Shown: positions 36,977-44,387 of the stretch, piece by piece
Position numbering within the stretch: position 1 is the stretch's first letter
Layout: each line of letters starts with the position of its first letter
From: Flavobacterium celericrescens
GTDB taxonomy: Bacteria > Bacteroidota > Bacteroidia > Flavobacteriales > Flavobacteriaceae
Direction of reading: 5' to 3'
NCBI RefSeq assembly: GCF_011392075.1
Contig: NZ_JAAJBV010000004.1
Location: 243,730-307,729 of the forward strand
DNA length: 64,000 nt
Made by a program: the position numbers and the translations under genes
The notes under the pieces: model-generated
Database searches by the model: none
What the model was told of the DNA's origin: nothing
What the model saw: only the letters and a program-made list of their open reading frames with translations

Positions 36977-38664
36977 TATTCTCCTAGTAAAACGCCTGAA
37001 ACATTCCAAGCACTAAAACTTCCACCTTCGTTTGGACCTTGTGGAATTTTAACTTGTATGGTATGGGTTCCTGCTTTCAAATCTCCTAATTCAATATAAA
37101 TTGGATTCGTTGCGGTTCCCGGACACCAATTCGAACGACTCAAATCTGAAGAAGATAATCCATCATTAAAATTTCCTGATGCTGGATTAAATAATCGGTA
37201 ACCGCCACAATCTTGTCGCCAAGGAATAAATGAAAATATTTCTTTTCCGTTAAAAACAATAGTGTTTTTCTTTGGAACAAATTCGTCACCATTTTCCCAA
37301 CCTCCATGACCAGTGGTGATGTAGCGAAGTTTCGCATTTTTGATTTCTTTATCTAGCGTGAAAGTAACTTCCAAACCTTTTTCATGATTAAACATTGTCG
37401 CATATTCTTGTCCAGCCATTTCCATCACATTCACAGTATTGAATAGCGGTATTGAAATATTAGTTTTGTCTAAATTACTTTCGCTTGGATTAATCGTAAT
37501 ATGCATCGAAATTTTGTGTCCGCCTTTATCGTAATTACCAATAAAAGTTCCCACATAAACGGTTTTTCCTGATAAATTCGATTTCAAATCAGTAATATCC
37601 ATTCGGTATGGAACAATTTCGTGCCACGTTTTGTCTTTCAATTGAATGTAGTTGTATTGTTTGATTCCAAAAGGTGTAAAAAAGCGCATCAATTCAATAA
37701 TTGGAGAAAAATCTTGTGTAGCCACAACACCTTGATATTGCTTTCCATTGCCGTTTTCATAAACAGGTAAAGTTTTTGTACCATTTTGTAAACCTCCTAA
37801 AAACGATTGCTTTTTATCTTGAGGTATCATAAAAACTGAACCCGTTCTATCATAAGCATCGCCATTTGATTGTTCTGCTAAATCTAAAAAGACTAAATCT
37901 CCTGTTTTAATTATTGGAAATGTAATTTTCTTTAGAATGATAGTTCCGTTTGCAAATCGTAAAATACTGTCGTTAGATTTAGAACTATCTGAAAAATTAA
38001 TAATTTCATTTTCAAATACTTTAATTGTGGTAAAACGACTTTTCCAAACTAAATCTTTGTAAGTCAAACCATCTATAACTGTACTTTTAGTCGTGCTCTT
38101 TTGTAATTCTAAACTCGGACTAGCTGATTTAATCTTCTCTATTTTAGTAGCCGAAATCACAAAATTTCCATTGCGAACCATCTCTAGCACTAAACCAAGG
38201 TTTTGACCTAAAGCTGTTGGTGCACCTTTTATTCCAGGTTCGTTAGTATACCAAATTTCAATAGTATTTGAATTAATGATGGTTTTAGCTTTTTGACATT
38301 TGTAGCCTAAAATAGTTTTGGTTTCTGCTAAAAATTCAAAATTTTGTTTTGCTAAAGAAATACTGTCAATTGTAGTAACCGATTTATCTTTTTTGAGTTG
38401 GGTAACCTGAACAATTTTATTTTCAGCACGATGGATTAATGTTTGTTCGAAAGGGAATTCCGCTTTTCCAGAATTCATTTTTTCAGAAGTAACTAAAGTT
38501 TCTGCCGGATTTGTGAAAACTAAAATGGCATCTTGATTTTCGATAAGCTTTCCGTTTGAACTTTTAGTATAGGTTATTTTTAGACCTTTTGTTGGTATTG
38601 CTTTAGTTTGAGCGTTAACCAAAGAAAAAAGACTTAATAAAGTAATAGTTATTATTTTTTTCAT
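36976..38664 (-). CDS. Secreted GLPGLI-like / PNGase F-like fusion protein
   Basis: The protein has 562 aa from the ATG at 38664; an in-frame ATG at 38685 lies in the promoter region. The signal peptide ends at LVNAQ. Residues about 20-190 resemble the GLPGLI domain (ILGYKCQKAKTIINSNTIEI, WYTNEPGIKGAP). From about residue 250, two beta domains resemble peptide-N-glycosidase F: NGDAYDRTGSVFMI carries Asp272 at the place of the catalytic Asp of PNGase F, and GHGGWENGDEFVPKKN has Glu461 as a second candidate. Cys residues in WRQDCGGYR and SNWCPGT fit that domain. It may release N-glycans from glycoproteins, but activity is unproven and one acidic site could not be matched. Confidence 0.8.
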   Translation of the reverse strand: MKKIITITLLSLFSLVNAQTKAIPTKGLKITYTKSSNGKLIENQDAILVFTNPAETLVTSEKMNSGKAEFPFEQTLIHRAENKIVQVTQLKKDKSVTTIDSISLAKQNFEFLAETKTILGYKCQKAKTIINSNTIEIWYTNEPGIKGAPTALGQNLGLVLEMVRNGNFVISATKIEKIKSASPSLELQKSTTKSTVIDGLTYKDLVWKSRFTTIKVFENEIINFSDSSKSNDSILRFANGTIILKKITFPIIKTGDLVFLDLAEQSNGDAYDRTGSVFMIPQDKKQSFLGGLQNGTKTLPVYENGNGKQYQGVVATQDFSPIIELMRFFTPFGIKQYNYIQLKDKTWHEIVPYRMDITDLKSNLSGKTVYVGTFIGNYDKGGHKISMHITINPSESNLDKTNISIPLFNTVNVMEMAGQEYATMFNHEKGLEVTFTLDKEIKNAKLRYITTGHGGWENGDEFVPKKNTIVFNGKEIFSFIPWRQDCGGYRLFNPASGNFNDGLSSSDLSRSNWCPGTATNPIYIELGDLKAGTHTIQVKIPQGPNEGGSFSAWNVSGVLLGE

Positions 38665-38674
38665 ATAAGTTGAG

Positions 38675-38705
38675 TTGTTCAGCAAATATAATTTTTTTAT
38701 CTTTG
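38675..38705 (+). promoter_or_regulatory. Promoter of the DUF2851 gene (TTG, 20 bases, TATCTTTG)
   Basis: TTG at 38675-38677 precedes TATCTTTG at 38698-38705 by 20 bases. It overlaps an opposing promoter for the PNGase F-like gene. Confidence 0.7.
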
Positions 38706-38713
38706 TTTTTCAA
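38683..38713 (-). promoter_or_regulatory. Promoter of the PNGase F-like gene (TTG, 20 bases, TATATTTG)
   Basis: On the minus strand TTG (38713-38711) precedes TATATTTG (38690-38683) by 20 bases. The box lies about 19 bases before the ATG at 38664 and shares its DNA with the plus-strand promoter. Confidence 0.65.
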
Positions 38714-38729
38714 TTATACGCCATACAGA

Positions 38730-39998
38730 ATGAAAGAAGATTTTTTGCACCACGTGTGGCAGCATAAGAAATTTGCTGTTACTCAACTTCAAACCACTGC
38801 GGGAGAATCAATTCAGATTCTAAATTCAGGACAATATTTGCAACTTGCAGGGCCTGATTTTTTTAATGCACAAATTATTATTGGTAATCAAAAATGGGCT
38901 GGAAATGTAGAAATACACATCAAGTCATCAGATTGGTATATTCATAATCATGAGAATGATTCAAATTATGATTCAGTTATTTTACATGTTGTTTGGGAAT
39001 ATGATACACCAATTTTTAGAAAAGATAATCTGGAAATTCCTACACTTGAATTGAGGAATTACGTGGCATTATCTGATTTGCATAAGTATCAATCTTTAAT
39101 CTCTCAAAAATCTTGGATTTCTTGCGAAAATGAAATTATAAATGTGGATGGTTTTATTTTTAAAAATTGGCAAGAGCGTTTATATTTTGAACGTTTGGAA
39201 CGAAAATCTGCTGAAATTATGACGTTGTTAGCAGAATCAAATAATGATTGGGAAGCAGTTTTATTTTGTTTATTAGCTAAAAATTTTGGGTTGAATACAA
39301 ATGGTCCATTGTTTTTAAAGATGACTAAGTCAATTCCGTTTTCAGTTGTTAGAAAAGAATCATTTGCTGTTGAAAATTTAGAAGCCTTGTTTTTTGGTCA
39401 AGCAAATATGTTGGTGTCCAATTTTCAAGATAATTATACAAAAAAATTGCTACAAGATTATACTTATATAGCACAAAAACATAAAATTCAGAAAAGTGTT
39501 TTTGAAAGTGTTTCCTTTTTCAAACATCGACCTGATAATTTCCCAACCATTCGTTTGGCACAATTGGCTGCTTTATATCATAAAGAACATAATTTATTTT
39601 CAAAGATTGTCAGCGTTACATCTATTACGGAAATTTATACTTTATTTCAAATTGAGGTCAGTAAATATTGGGAAACACATTATAATTTTGATAAAAAAAG
39701 TGTTACTAAGAAAAAGAAGATTACAAATTCTTTTATTGACTTAATCATGATAAATACCATTATTCCTGTGCGATTTGCCTATGAGCAAAGTTTACAAAAA
39801 GAATATTCACAAGAAATTATTGAATTGACAACTGCTTTACAACCCGAAAAAAACATTGTCATTGATAAATTTGCTTCAATTGGAATTTTTGCTAAAAATG
39901 CTTTTCAATCACAATCTTTGTTGCAATTAAAAAATGAGTATTGTGATGCTAAAAAATGTTTGCAATGTGCAATTGGGGCTTTTTTACTTAAAAATTAA
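38730..39998 (+). CDS. DUF2851 family protein
   Basis: The protein has 422 aa from the ATG at 38730; the frame extends to 38670 but that part overlaps the promoter. It has no signal peptide or membrane segment. The start MKEDFLHHVWQHKKFAVTQL and GPDFFNAQIIIGNQKWAGNVEIHIKSSDW are highly conserved in flavobacterial DUF2851 members. The C-terminus has a Cys cluster (CDAKKCLQC) that could bind metal. Biochemical function is unknown. It is the first gene of a same-strand run with the PspC and helix-hairpin-helix genes, spaced by 27 and 10 bases. Confidence 0.85.
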   Translation: MKEDFLHHVWQHKKFAVTQLQTTAGESIQILNSGQYLQLAGPDFFNAQIIIGNQKWAGNVEIHIKSSDWYIHNHENDSNYDSVILHVVWEYDTPIFRKDNLEIPTLELRNYVALSDLHKYQSLISQKSWISCENEIINVDGFIFKNWQERLYFERLERKSAEIMTLLAESNNDWEAVLFCLLAKNFGLNTNGPLFLKMTKSIPFSVVRKESFAVENLEALFFGQANMLVSNFQDNYTKKLLQDYTYIAQKHKIQKSVFESVSFFKHRPDNFPTIRLAQLAALYHKEHNLFSKIVSVTSITEIYTLFQIEVSKYWETHYNFDKKSVTKKKKITNSFIDLIMINTIIPVRFAYEQSLQKEYSQEIIELTTALQPEKNIVIDKFASIGIFAKNAFQSQSLLQLKNEYCDAKKCLQCAIGAFLLKN

Positions 39999-40025
39999 TT
40001 GTATTTTTGAATAAAATAATAGTCT

Positions 40026-40247
40026 ATGATCCAAAATCTTTTACATTTTTTTGAAAAGCACGGTTTCTTTGTGGCATCCCGATTAGCCGATAAATTAGGA
40101 ATGAGAGCTACAAATGTGAGATTGTTTTTTATTTATATTTCATTTATTACGGTTGGTTTAGGTTTTGGATTTTATTTAACATTAGCTTTTGTGTTAAAAT
40201 TGAAAGACATGATAAAAACAAAGCGAACTTCTGTTTTTGATTTGTAA
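40026..40247 (+). CDS. Small PspC domain membrane protein
   Basis: This 73-aa protein has one amphipathic start (NLLHFFEKHGFFVASRLADKLG) and one long hydrophobic segment (about 32-58, including FIYISFITVGLGFGF) followed by a basic tail (KLKDMIKTKR). This is the compact PspC pattern, a phage-shock-type inner-membrane domain. In Bacteroidetes such short stand-alone forms are common and usually lack a pspA partner nearby, as here. Exact role is unknown; envelope-stress sensing is inferred from family only. It ends 10 bases before the next gene. Confidence 0.78.
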   Translation: MIQNLLHFFEKHGFFVASRLADKLGMRATNVRLFFIYISFITVGLGFGFYLTLAFVLKLKDMIKTKRTSVFDL

Positions 40248-40257
40248 TTTTCATTTT

Positions 40258-41133
40258 ATGAATAGACTGAAATCGTATTTTTTGTTTTCTAAAGAACATA
40301 GAAGTGGAATTGTTTTATTGCTAATTCTCATCGGAGTTACTCAATTGAGTTATTATTGGTATTCCAATAGTAATATAAGTGATAAGCCTAAAGATGACAA
40401 AGCTTGGTTGTTAGTCCAAAATGAAATTGATAGTTTAAAACAATCCTTTTCAACACGAAAAGATACAATTTATCCATTTAATCCAAATTTTATCACCGAT
40501 TACAAAGGTTATAAATTAGGAATGTCTGTCGCAGAGATTGATAGATTGCATCAATTTCGCAAACAGAATAAATATGTTAATTCGGCTGAGGATTTTCAAA
40601 AAGTTACTAAGGTTTCAGATAAATTATTGCTTAAAATTTCTCCTTATTTTAAATTTCCAGATTGGGTAACAAATAAATCGTCAAGCACATCCGAAAAGTT
40701 TCATAAATTTTTGCCTAAAGAAAAAGTAGCTATCGTTCAAAAAGATATCAATACAGCAACCAGAGAAGAATTGATAGCGGTGTATGGTATTGGAGAAAAA
40801 TTAGCAGACAAAATACTTAACGACAAGGAAAAGCTTGGAGGTTTTGTGAGTATGGAACAATTTCAATACATATGGGGTATTAGTCCAGAGGCAATTGCTG
40901 ATTTAGAAAAACGTTTTGTTGTTAAAAATGTAAGTTCAGTTAAAAAAATAGCTATCAATGATTTGTCAATGAAAGAATTGGCAAAGTTTCCTTATTTTAA
41001 TTATGCACTTGCAAAAGAAATAGTTGTTTATAGAACAATGAATAACGGAATTAAAGAAATTGCGGATTTAACAAAAATTAAAGGAATGCCTAATGAAAAA
41101 ATAAAAATAATCGCCTTATATTTGGAATTCTAA
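40258..41133 (+). CDS. Membrane-anchored helix-hairpin-helix (ComEA-like) protein
   Basis: The protein has 291 aa from the ATG at 40258; the in-frame ATG at 40237 lies inside the PspC gene. A single membrane segment near the N-terminus (GIVLLLILIGVTQLSYYW) anchors it. The rest contains repeated helix-hairpin-helix units: DINTATREELIAVYGIGEKL near residue 160, and related units around YKLGMSVAEIDRLHQFRKQN and IADLTKIKGMPNEKI. The ComEA-type DINTA motif binds DNA in natural-transformation systems. Here it may serve DNA uptake or binding at the membrane, but no com genes are nearby. Confidence 0.82.
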   Translation: MNRLKSYFLFSKEHRSGIVLLLILIGVTQLSYYWYSNSNISDKPKDDKAWLLVQNEIDSLKQSFSTRKDTIYPFNPNFITDYKGYKLGMSVAEIDRLHQFRKQNKYVNSAEDFQKVTKVSDKLLLKISPYFKFPDWVTNKSSSTSEKFHKFLPKEKVAIVQKDINTATREELIAVYGIGEKLADKILNDKEKLGGFVSMEQFQYIWGISPEAIADLEKRFVVKNVSSVKKIAINDLSMKELAKFPYFNYALAKEIVVYRTMNNGIKEIADLTKIKGMPNEKIKIIALYLEF

Positions 41134-41168
41134 AAAAATATTAAAATTTTAAATCAAATTCCAATTAT

Positions 41169-42338
41169 ATGAATTCAATATATTTCACAGAAGAACACCA
41201 ATTATTTAGAGCTAGTTTACGAGATTTTTTGCAAAAAGAAGTGGTGCCACATATTGAAAAATGGGAAAAAACAGGTACGATTGAGCGTTTTATTTGGAAA
41301 AAATTTGGCGAAATGGGTTTTTTTGGAATCCGTTATCCTGAAGCTTATGGTGGATTAAACTTGGATTTATTTTATACAGTAGTATTTTTAGAAGAACTTC
41401 AAAAAATAAAATCAGCTGGTTTTGCGGCGGCTATGTGGGCACATTCTTATTTAGCAATGACGCATTTGAACGCAGAAGGAGATGAACAAATTAAGCAGAA
41501 TTATTTAGCGCCAAGTATTTCAGGAGATAAAATAGGTGCGTTGTGTATTACTGAACCTTTTGGAGGTAGTGATGTTGCAGGAATGAGAACAACTGCTATA
41601 AAACAAGGTGATAAGTATGTGATCAATGGTTCAAAAACATTCATTACAAATGGTGTATATGCAGATTATTATGTAGTGGCAGCAAAAACTACTCCAGATG
41701 TAGGAAATAAAGGGATCAGCATATTTTTAGTTGACACAAATACAAAAGGAATTTCCGCAACAAAATTAGATAAATTAGGCTGGAGAGCTTCAGATACTGC
41801 AGAAATTGCATTTGATAATGTAGAAATTCCACTTGAGAATTTAATGGGTGAAGAAGGAAAAGGCTTTCCGTATATTATGCAACATTTTGCTTTAGAGCGT
41901 TTAATCATGGCTATTAATGCCCATGCAAGAGCTGAATACGCTATTGAGTATACGATTGAATATATGTCTCAACGTGAGGCTTTTGGAACTACAATAGATA
42001 AATTTCAAGCGCTAAGACATACTATGGTTGAGCATGCAACAGATGTTGAGCATTGTAAAATATTTAATTACGCTGCTGTTGCTAGATTGGATAAAGGTGA
42101 GTATGTAGTTAAAGAAGCTACAATGGCAAAATTAAAATCTACAAAAGTTGCCGATGAAACAATTTATAGTTGTTTGCAAATGCTAGGAGGTTATGGTTAT
42201 ATGGAAGAATATCCGTTAGCTCGTTTGCTAAGAGATAGTCGTTTAGGTCCTATTGGTGGAGGAACTTCAGAGATTTTAAAAGAAATTCTGTCAAAAATGA
42301 TATTTGACAAACAAAATTATAAACCAGCTGTTAAATAA
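41169..42338 (+). CDS. Acyl-CoA dehydrogenase family protein
   Basis: The 389-aa FAD enzyme has the usual three-part layout: an N-terminal helical domain, a middle beta domain with CITEPFGGSDVAGMRTTA and YVINGSKTFITNG, and a C-terminal helical domain with SQREAFGTTIDKFQA and MLGGYGYMEEYPLARLLRDS. At the place where most family members carry the catalytic Glu (YEGT) this protein has IGGGTSE. A Glu in helix G (Glu243 in LERLIMA) matches the alternative base of isovaleryl-CoA or long-chain dehydrogenases, so an IVD/LCAD-like or glutaryl-type activity is possible. Substrate unknown. It is followed by rpsU. Confidence 0.9.
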   Translation: MNSIYFTEEHQLFRASLRDFLQKEVVPHIEKWEKTGTIERFIWKKFGEMGFFGIRYPEAYGGLNLDLFYTVVFLEELQKIKSAGFAAAMWAHSYLAMTHLNAEGDEQIKQNYLAPSISGDKIGALCITEPFGGSDVAGMRTTAIKQGDKYVINGSKTFITNGVYADYYVVAAKTTPDVGNKGISIFLVDTNTKGISATKLDKLGWRASDTAEIAFDNVEIPLENLMGEEGKGFPYIMQHFALERLIMAINAHARAEYAIEYTIEYMSQREAFGTTIDKFQALRHTMVEHATDVEHCKIFNYAAVARLDKGEYVVKEATMAKLKSTKVADETIYSCLQMLGGYGYMEEYPLARLLRDSRLGPIGGGTSEILKEILSKMIFDKQNYKPAVK

Positions 42339-42376
42339 TTTTTTTAAATTTTAATTTCTAATTCATAATTATTTTC

Positions 42377-42384
42377 TACATTTG
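42377..42384 (+). promoter_or_regulatory. -7 element (TACATTTG) for rpsU
   Basis: TACATTTG matches TAnnTTTG and lies 29 bases before the ATG. No clear -33 box is seen in the AT-only upstream sequence. Confidence 0.6.
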
Positions 42385-42397
42385 CACCCTTAACGAG

Positions 42398-42405
42398 AGG
42401 AGGTG
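42398..42405 (+). promoter_or_regulatory. Strong Shine-Dalgarno (AGGAGGTG) of rpsU
   Basis: AGGAGGTG is complementary to the 3' end of 16S rRNA and is spaced 8 bases from the ATG at 42414. Most other starts in this window have no such sequence. In F. johnsoniae a strong site on rpsU underlies bS21 autoregulation. Confidence 0.85.
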
Positions 42406-42413
42406 TCAATATT

Positions 42414-42608
42414 ATGTTAATTATACCAATTAAAGACGGAGAAAATATCGATAGAGCATTAAAGCGCTATAAAAGAAAATTTGATAAAACAGGAACTGTT
42501 CGTCAGTTGCGTGCACGTCAAGCTTTCATTAAGCCTTCTGTAACAAACAGAGCTAAAATCCAAAAAGCAGCATATATTCAAGGATTGAGAGACTCATTAG
42601 AGAGTTAG
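42414..42608 (+). CDS. rpsU: 30S ribosomal protein bS21
   Basis: This 64-aa basic protein sits on the 30S platform near the 3' end of 16S rRNA. The sequence MLIIPIKDGENIDRALKRYK and RQLRARQAFIKPSVTNR is diagnostic. In Bacteroidetes bS21 helps hide the anti-Shine-Dalgarno sequence, so ribosomes short of bS21 can read the exposed site on this gene's own message. The strong upstream AGGAGGTG at 42398 fits that autoregulatory model. It has its own promoter and is closed by a terminator into whose loop the next gene's promoter is built. Confidence 0.96.
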   Translation: MLIIPIKDGENIDRALKRYKRKFDKTGTVRQLRARQAFIKPSVTNRAKIQKAAYIQGLRDSLES

Positions 42609-42627
42609 TATTTTTTGAATAAAATAT

Positions 42628-42674
42628 AAAACCGCTAGATAATAAAGTGTAACTTTGTTTCTAGCGGTTTTTTT
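42628..42674 (+). terminator. rpsU terminator with an internal promoter
   Basis: AAAACCGCTAGA (42628-42639) pairs with TCTAGCGGTTTT (42660-42671) around a 20-base loop, with T residues to 42674. The loop contains TAACTTTG. The next gene's ATG follows at 42675. Confidence 0.82.
42650..42657 (+). promoter_or_regulatory. -7 element (TAACTTTG) for the recombinase, in the terminator loop
   Basis: TAACTTTG matches TAnnTTTG and lies 17 bases before the ATG at 42675. The predicted start site falls in the right arm, so the new transcript cannot form the terminator hairpin. No -33 box is clear. Confidence 0.45.
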
Positions 42675-43568
42675 ATGGATTCAAATATTAAAGCATATCA
42701 AGATTATTTAATTAAAGAGAAGAATTATTCTCCTTTAACGGTGCAAGCTTATATTGCAGATGTGCTTTCTTTTCAGCAATATTTACAAGACAGTCATGAA
42801 ACAATATTAATGGAAGAAGTGATTTATTCACAAATTAGAAGTTGGATTGTAGTTTTGGTAGAAAATAATATATCTAATACTTCTATCAATAGAAAAATAT
42901 CTTCTTTAAAATCATTTTATAAATTTCTTTTAAAGTGTAAGCAAATTTCGGTTAATCCATTGCTGAAGCATAAATCATTAAAGACTGCTAAAAAAGTTCA
43001 AATTCCATTTTCTGAAAAAGAGCTTCAAGATGTTTTTGAACTTAATTCGTACCCGAATGATTTTGAGGGAATTCGCAATCAGTTAATTATAGAATTATTT
43101 TACACAACAGGAATGCGAAGAGCAGAGATGATAAACTTAAGCATAACAAATGTTGATTTATTGCAAAAAACAATTAAAGTTATTGGAAAACGAAATAAAG
43201 AGAGAATCATTCCATTGCTTGATTGCACCATAAGATTGATAGAATTGTATAAAGAGCAACGAAATCATTTAGAGGTAATTAGCAATAATGAGATGTTAAT
43301 TTTATCTAAAACTGGAAATAAAGTCAGCGAATCGTTTGTTTATCGTTTAATAAATGAGTACTTTAGTACTGTGTCACAAAAAACAAAAAAGAGTCCACAC
43401 GTTCTTAGGCATTCATTTGCAACACATTTGTTAAATAATGGAGCCGATTTAAATTCAGTAAAAGAGTTATTAGGTCATGCTAGTTTGTCTTCCACTCAAA
43501 TTTACACGCACAGCAGTTTAGCTGAATTAAAAAAAGTATATCAAGAAGCACATCCTAGAAATAAATAA
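42675..43568 (+). CDS. Tyrosine recombinase, XerC/XerD type
   Basis: This 297-aa enzyme resolves chromosome dimers at dif sites. The N-terminal SAM-like DNA-binding domain spans about 1-90, and the catalytic domain carries the full set of active residues: Arg in TTGMRRAEM, Lys in KVIGKRNKER, His242 and Arg245 in HVLRHSFATH, His268 in LLGHAS, and nucleophile Tyr277 in QIYTHSS. It is almost the only recombinase in the window and sits in the conserved rpsU-xer-hpf order, so it is a housekeeping gene and not part of a mobile element. The ATG touches the end of the rpsU terminator. Confidence 0.92.
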   Translation: MDSNIKAYQDYLIKEKNYSPLTVQAYIADVLSFQQYLQDSHETILMEEVIYSQIRSWIVVLVENNISNTSINRKISSLKSFYKFLLKCKQISVNPLLKHKSLKTAKKVQIPFSEKELQDVFELNSYPNDFEGIRNQLIIELFYTTGMRRAEMINLSITNVDLLQKTIKVIGKRNKERIIPLLDCTIRLIELYKEQRNHLEVISNNEMLILSKTGNKVSESFVYRLINEYFSTVSQKTKKSPHVLRHSFATHLLNNGADLNSVKELLGHASLSSTQIYTHSSLAELKKVYQEAHPRNK

Positions 43569-43603
43569 TAACTTATTGTATAACCTATTTAATCGAAAAA
43601 AAT

Positions 43604-43903
43604 ATGAAAGTTAACTTGCAAGCAGTAAATTTTAATGTTGACAGAAAACTTGTTGATTTTGTTCAAGAAAAGTTAGATAAATTAGAAAAGTATTATGATA
43701 AAATTGTTTCATCTGATGTTTTTTTAAAAGTTGAAAATACAAGTGATAAAGAAAATAAAACAGTCGAGATAAAAATCAATGTTCCTGGAGATGATTTTGT
43801 AGTGAAAAAAACAGCAAAATCTTTTGAAGAAGGAGTAGATTTGGCGGTTGATTCTTTGGAGAGGGTTATAGTGAAAAGAAAAGAAAAATTGCGAGCGAAT
43901 TGA
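43604..43903 (+). CDS. hpf: Ribosome hibernation promoting factor, short form
   Basis: This 99-aa protein belongs to the RaiA/HPF family, which binds the 30S decoding region and stalls ribosomes in stationary phase. It has the fold pattern MKVNLQAVNFNVDRKLVDFV then VQEKLDKLEKYYDKIVSSDV, and a basic C-terminus (VIVKRKEKLRAN). The length equals the short form, so it lacks the long form's dimerisation domain. It lies 35 bases after the recombinase gene and probably shares its transcript. A hairpin at 43962-43983 ends the unit. Confidence 0.9.
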   Translation: MKVNLQAVNFNVDRKLVDFVQEKLDKLEKYYDKIVSSDVFLKVENTSDKENKTVEIKINVPGDDFVVKKTAKSFEEGVDLAVDSLERVIVKRKEKLRAN

Positions 43904-43930
43904 TATTCTAAAAAAAAAGATAAAAAATGT

Positions 43931-43960
43931 TTTGATTCAAAAATAAATTCTATACATTTG
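43931..43960 (+). promoter_or_regulatory. Promoter of the tRNA-tuf unit (TTTG, 18 bases, TACATTTG)
   Basis: TTTG at 43931-43934 precedes TACATTTG at 43953-43960 by 18 bases, close to consensus. The start site is expected near 43965, inside the left arm of the hairpin that closes the upstream unit. Confidence 0.75.
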
Positions 43961-43961
43961 C

Positions 43962-43987
43962 AGTCCGTTAGAAATAGCGGACTTTTT
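43962..43987 (+). terminator. Hairpin with GAAA tetraloop, terminator of hpf
   Basis: AGTCCGTTA (43962-43970) pairs with TAGCGGACT (43975-43983) with one G-U pair and a GAAA loop, followed by T residues to 43987. It starts two bases after the tRNA promoter, so it may act as hpf terminator, leader hairpin, or both. Confidence 0.6.
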
Positions 43988-43998
43988 ATATTTAAGTT

Positions 43999-44072
43999 GC
44001 CGGTGTAGCTCAGCTGGCTAGAGCAGCTGATTTGTAATCAGCAGGTCGTGGGTTCGAGTCCCTCCATCGGCT
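43999..44072 (+). tRNA. tRNA-Thr (anticodon TGT)
   Basis: A 74-base cloverleaf. The acceptor GCCGGTG pairs with CATCGGC (one G-U), discriminator T, no encoded CCA. The anticodon stem GCTGA/TCAGC encloses the loop TTTGTAA with anticodon TGT. The T-arm has GGTTCGAGTCC. Confidence 0.95.
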
Positions 44073-44104
44073 CAAAGTTGTAAGTAACTAAGTATAAAAG
44101 GTTT

Positions 44105-44186
44105 GGGGAGATACTCAAGCGGCCAACGAGGGCGGACTGTAAATCCGCTGACTACGTCTTCGCAGGTTCGAATCCTGCTCTCCCCA
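44105..44186 (+). tRNA. tRNA-Tyr (anticodon GTA)
   Basis: An 82-base class II tRNA with a long variable arm. The acceptor GGGGAGA pairs with TCTCCCC, discriminator A. The anticodon loop CTGTAAA reads GTA. CCA is not encoded. Confidence 0.95.
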
Positions 44187-44258
44187 CAAGATTATGAATT
44201 TAGAACTAGGAGTTTGGTTTTTTCTGAATTCTAACGTCTAACTTCTGAACTCACAAAA
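44187..44258. other. 72-base spacer with no tRNA, between tRNA-Tyr and tRNA-Thr
   Basis: This stretch contains TTTAGAACTAGG and ATTCTAACGTCTAACTTCTG, low-complexity text-like sequence also seen in other gaps. No cloverleaf can be folded. In E. coli the equivalent place between tyrU and thrT holds tRNA-Gly. Confidence 0.5.
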
Positions 44259-44330
44259 GCCGGTGTAGCTCAGGGGTAGAGTGCTTCCTTGGTAAGGAAG
44301 AGGTCACGGGTTCAATTCCCGTCATTGGCT
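44259..44330 (+). tRNA. tRNA-Thr (anticodon GGT)
   Basis: A 72-base cloverleaf. The acceptor GCCGGTG pairs with CATTGGC with two G-U pairs, discriminator T. The anticodon stem CTTCC/GGAAG has loop TTGGTAA, anticodon GGT. It lies 57 bases before tuf. Confidence 0.95.
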
Positions 44331-44387
44331 CTTAAAAAAGTTTATTTTTTGAACACTAATATATAACTAAGATTAAATTATTAAATC

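Noticed and set aside
42675..43568. Tyrosine recombinase as the integrase of a mobile element
   Set aside because: It lies in the conserved rpsU-xer-hpf order, and no attachment-site duplication is seen at the nearby tRNA genes.
44187..44258. A degenerate tRNA-Gly between tRNA-Tyr and tRNA-Thr
   Set aside because: No acceptor, T-arm or anticodon stem can be built; the sequence resembles low-complexity spacers elsewhere.
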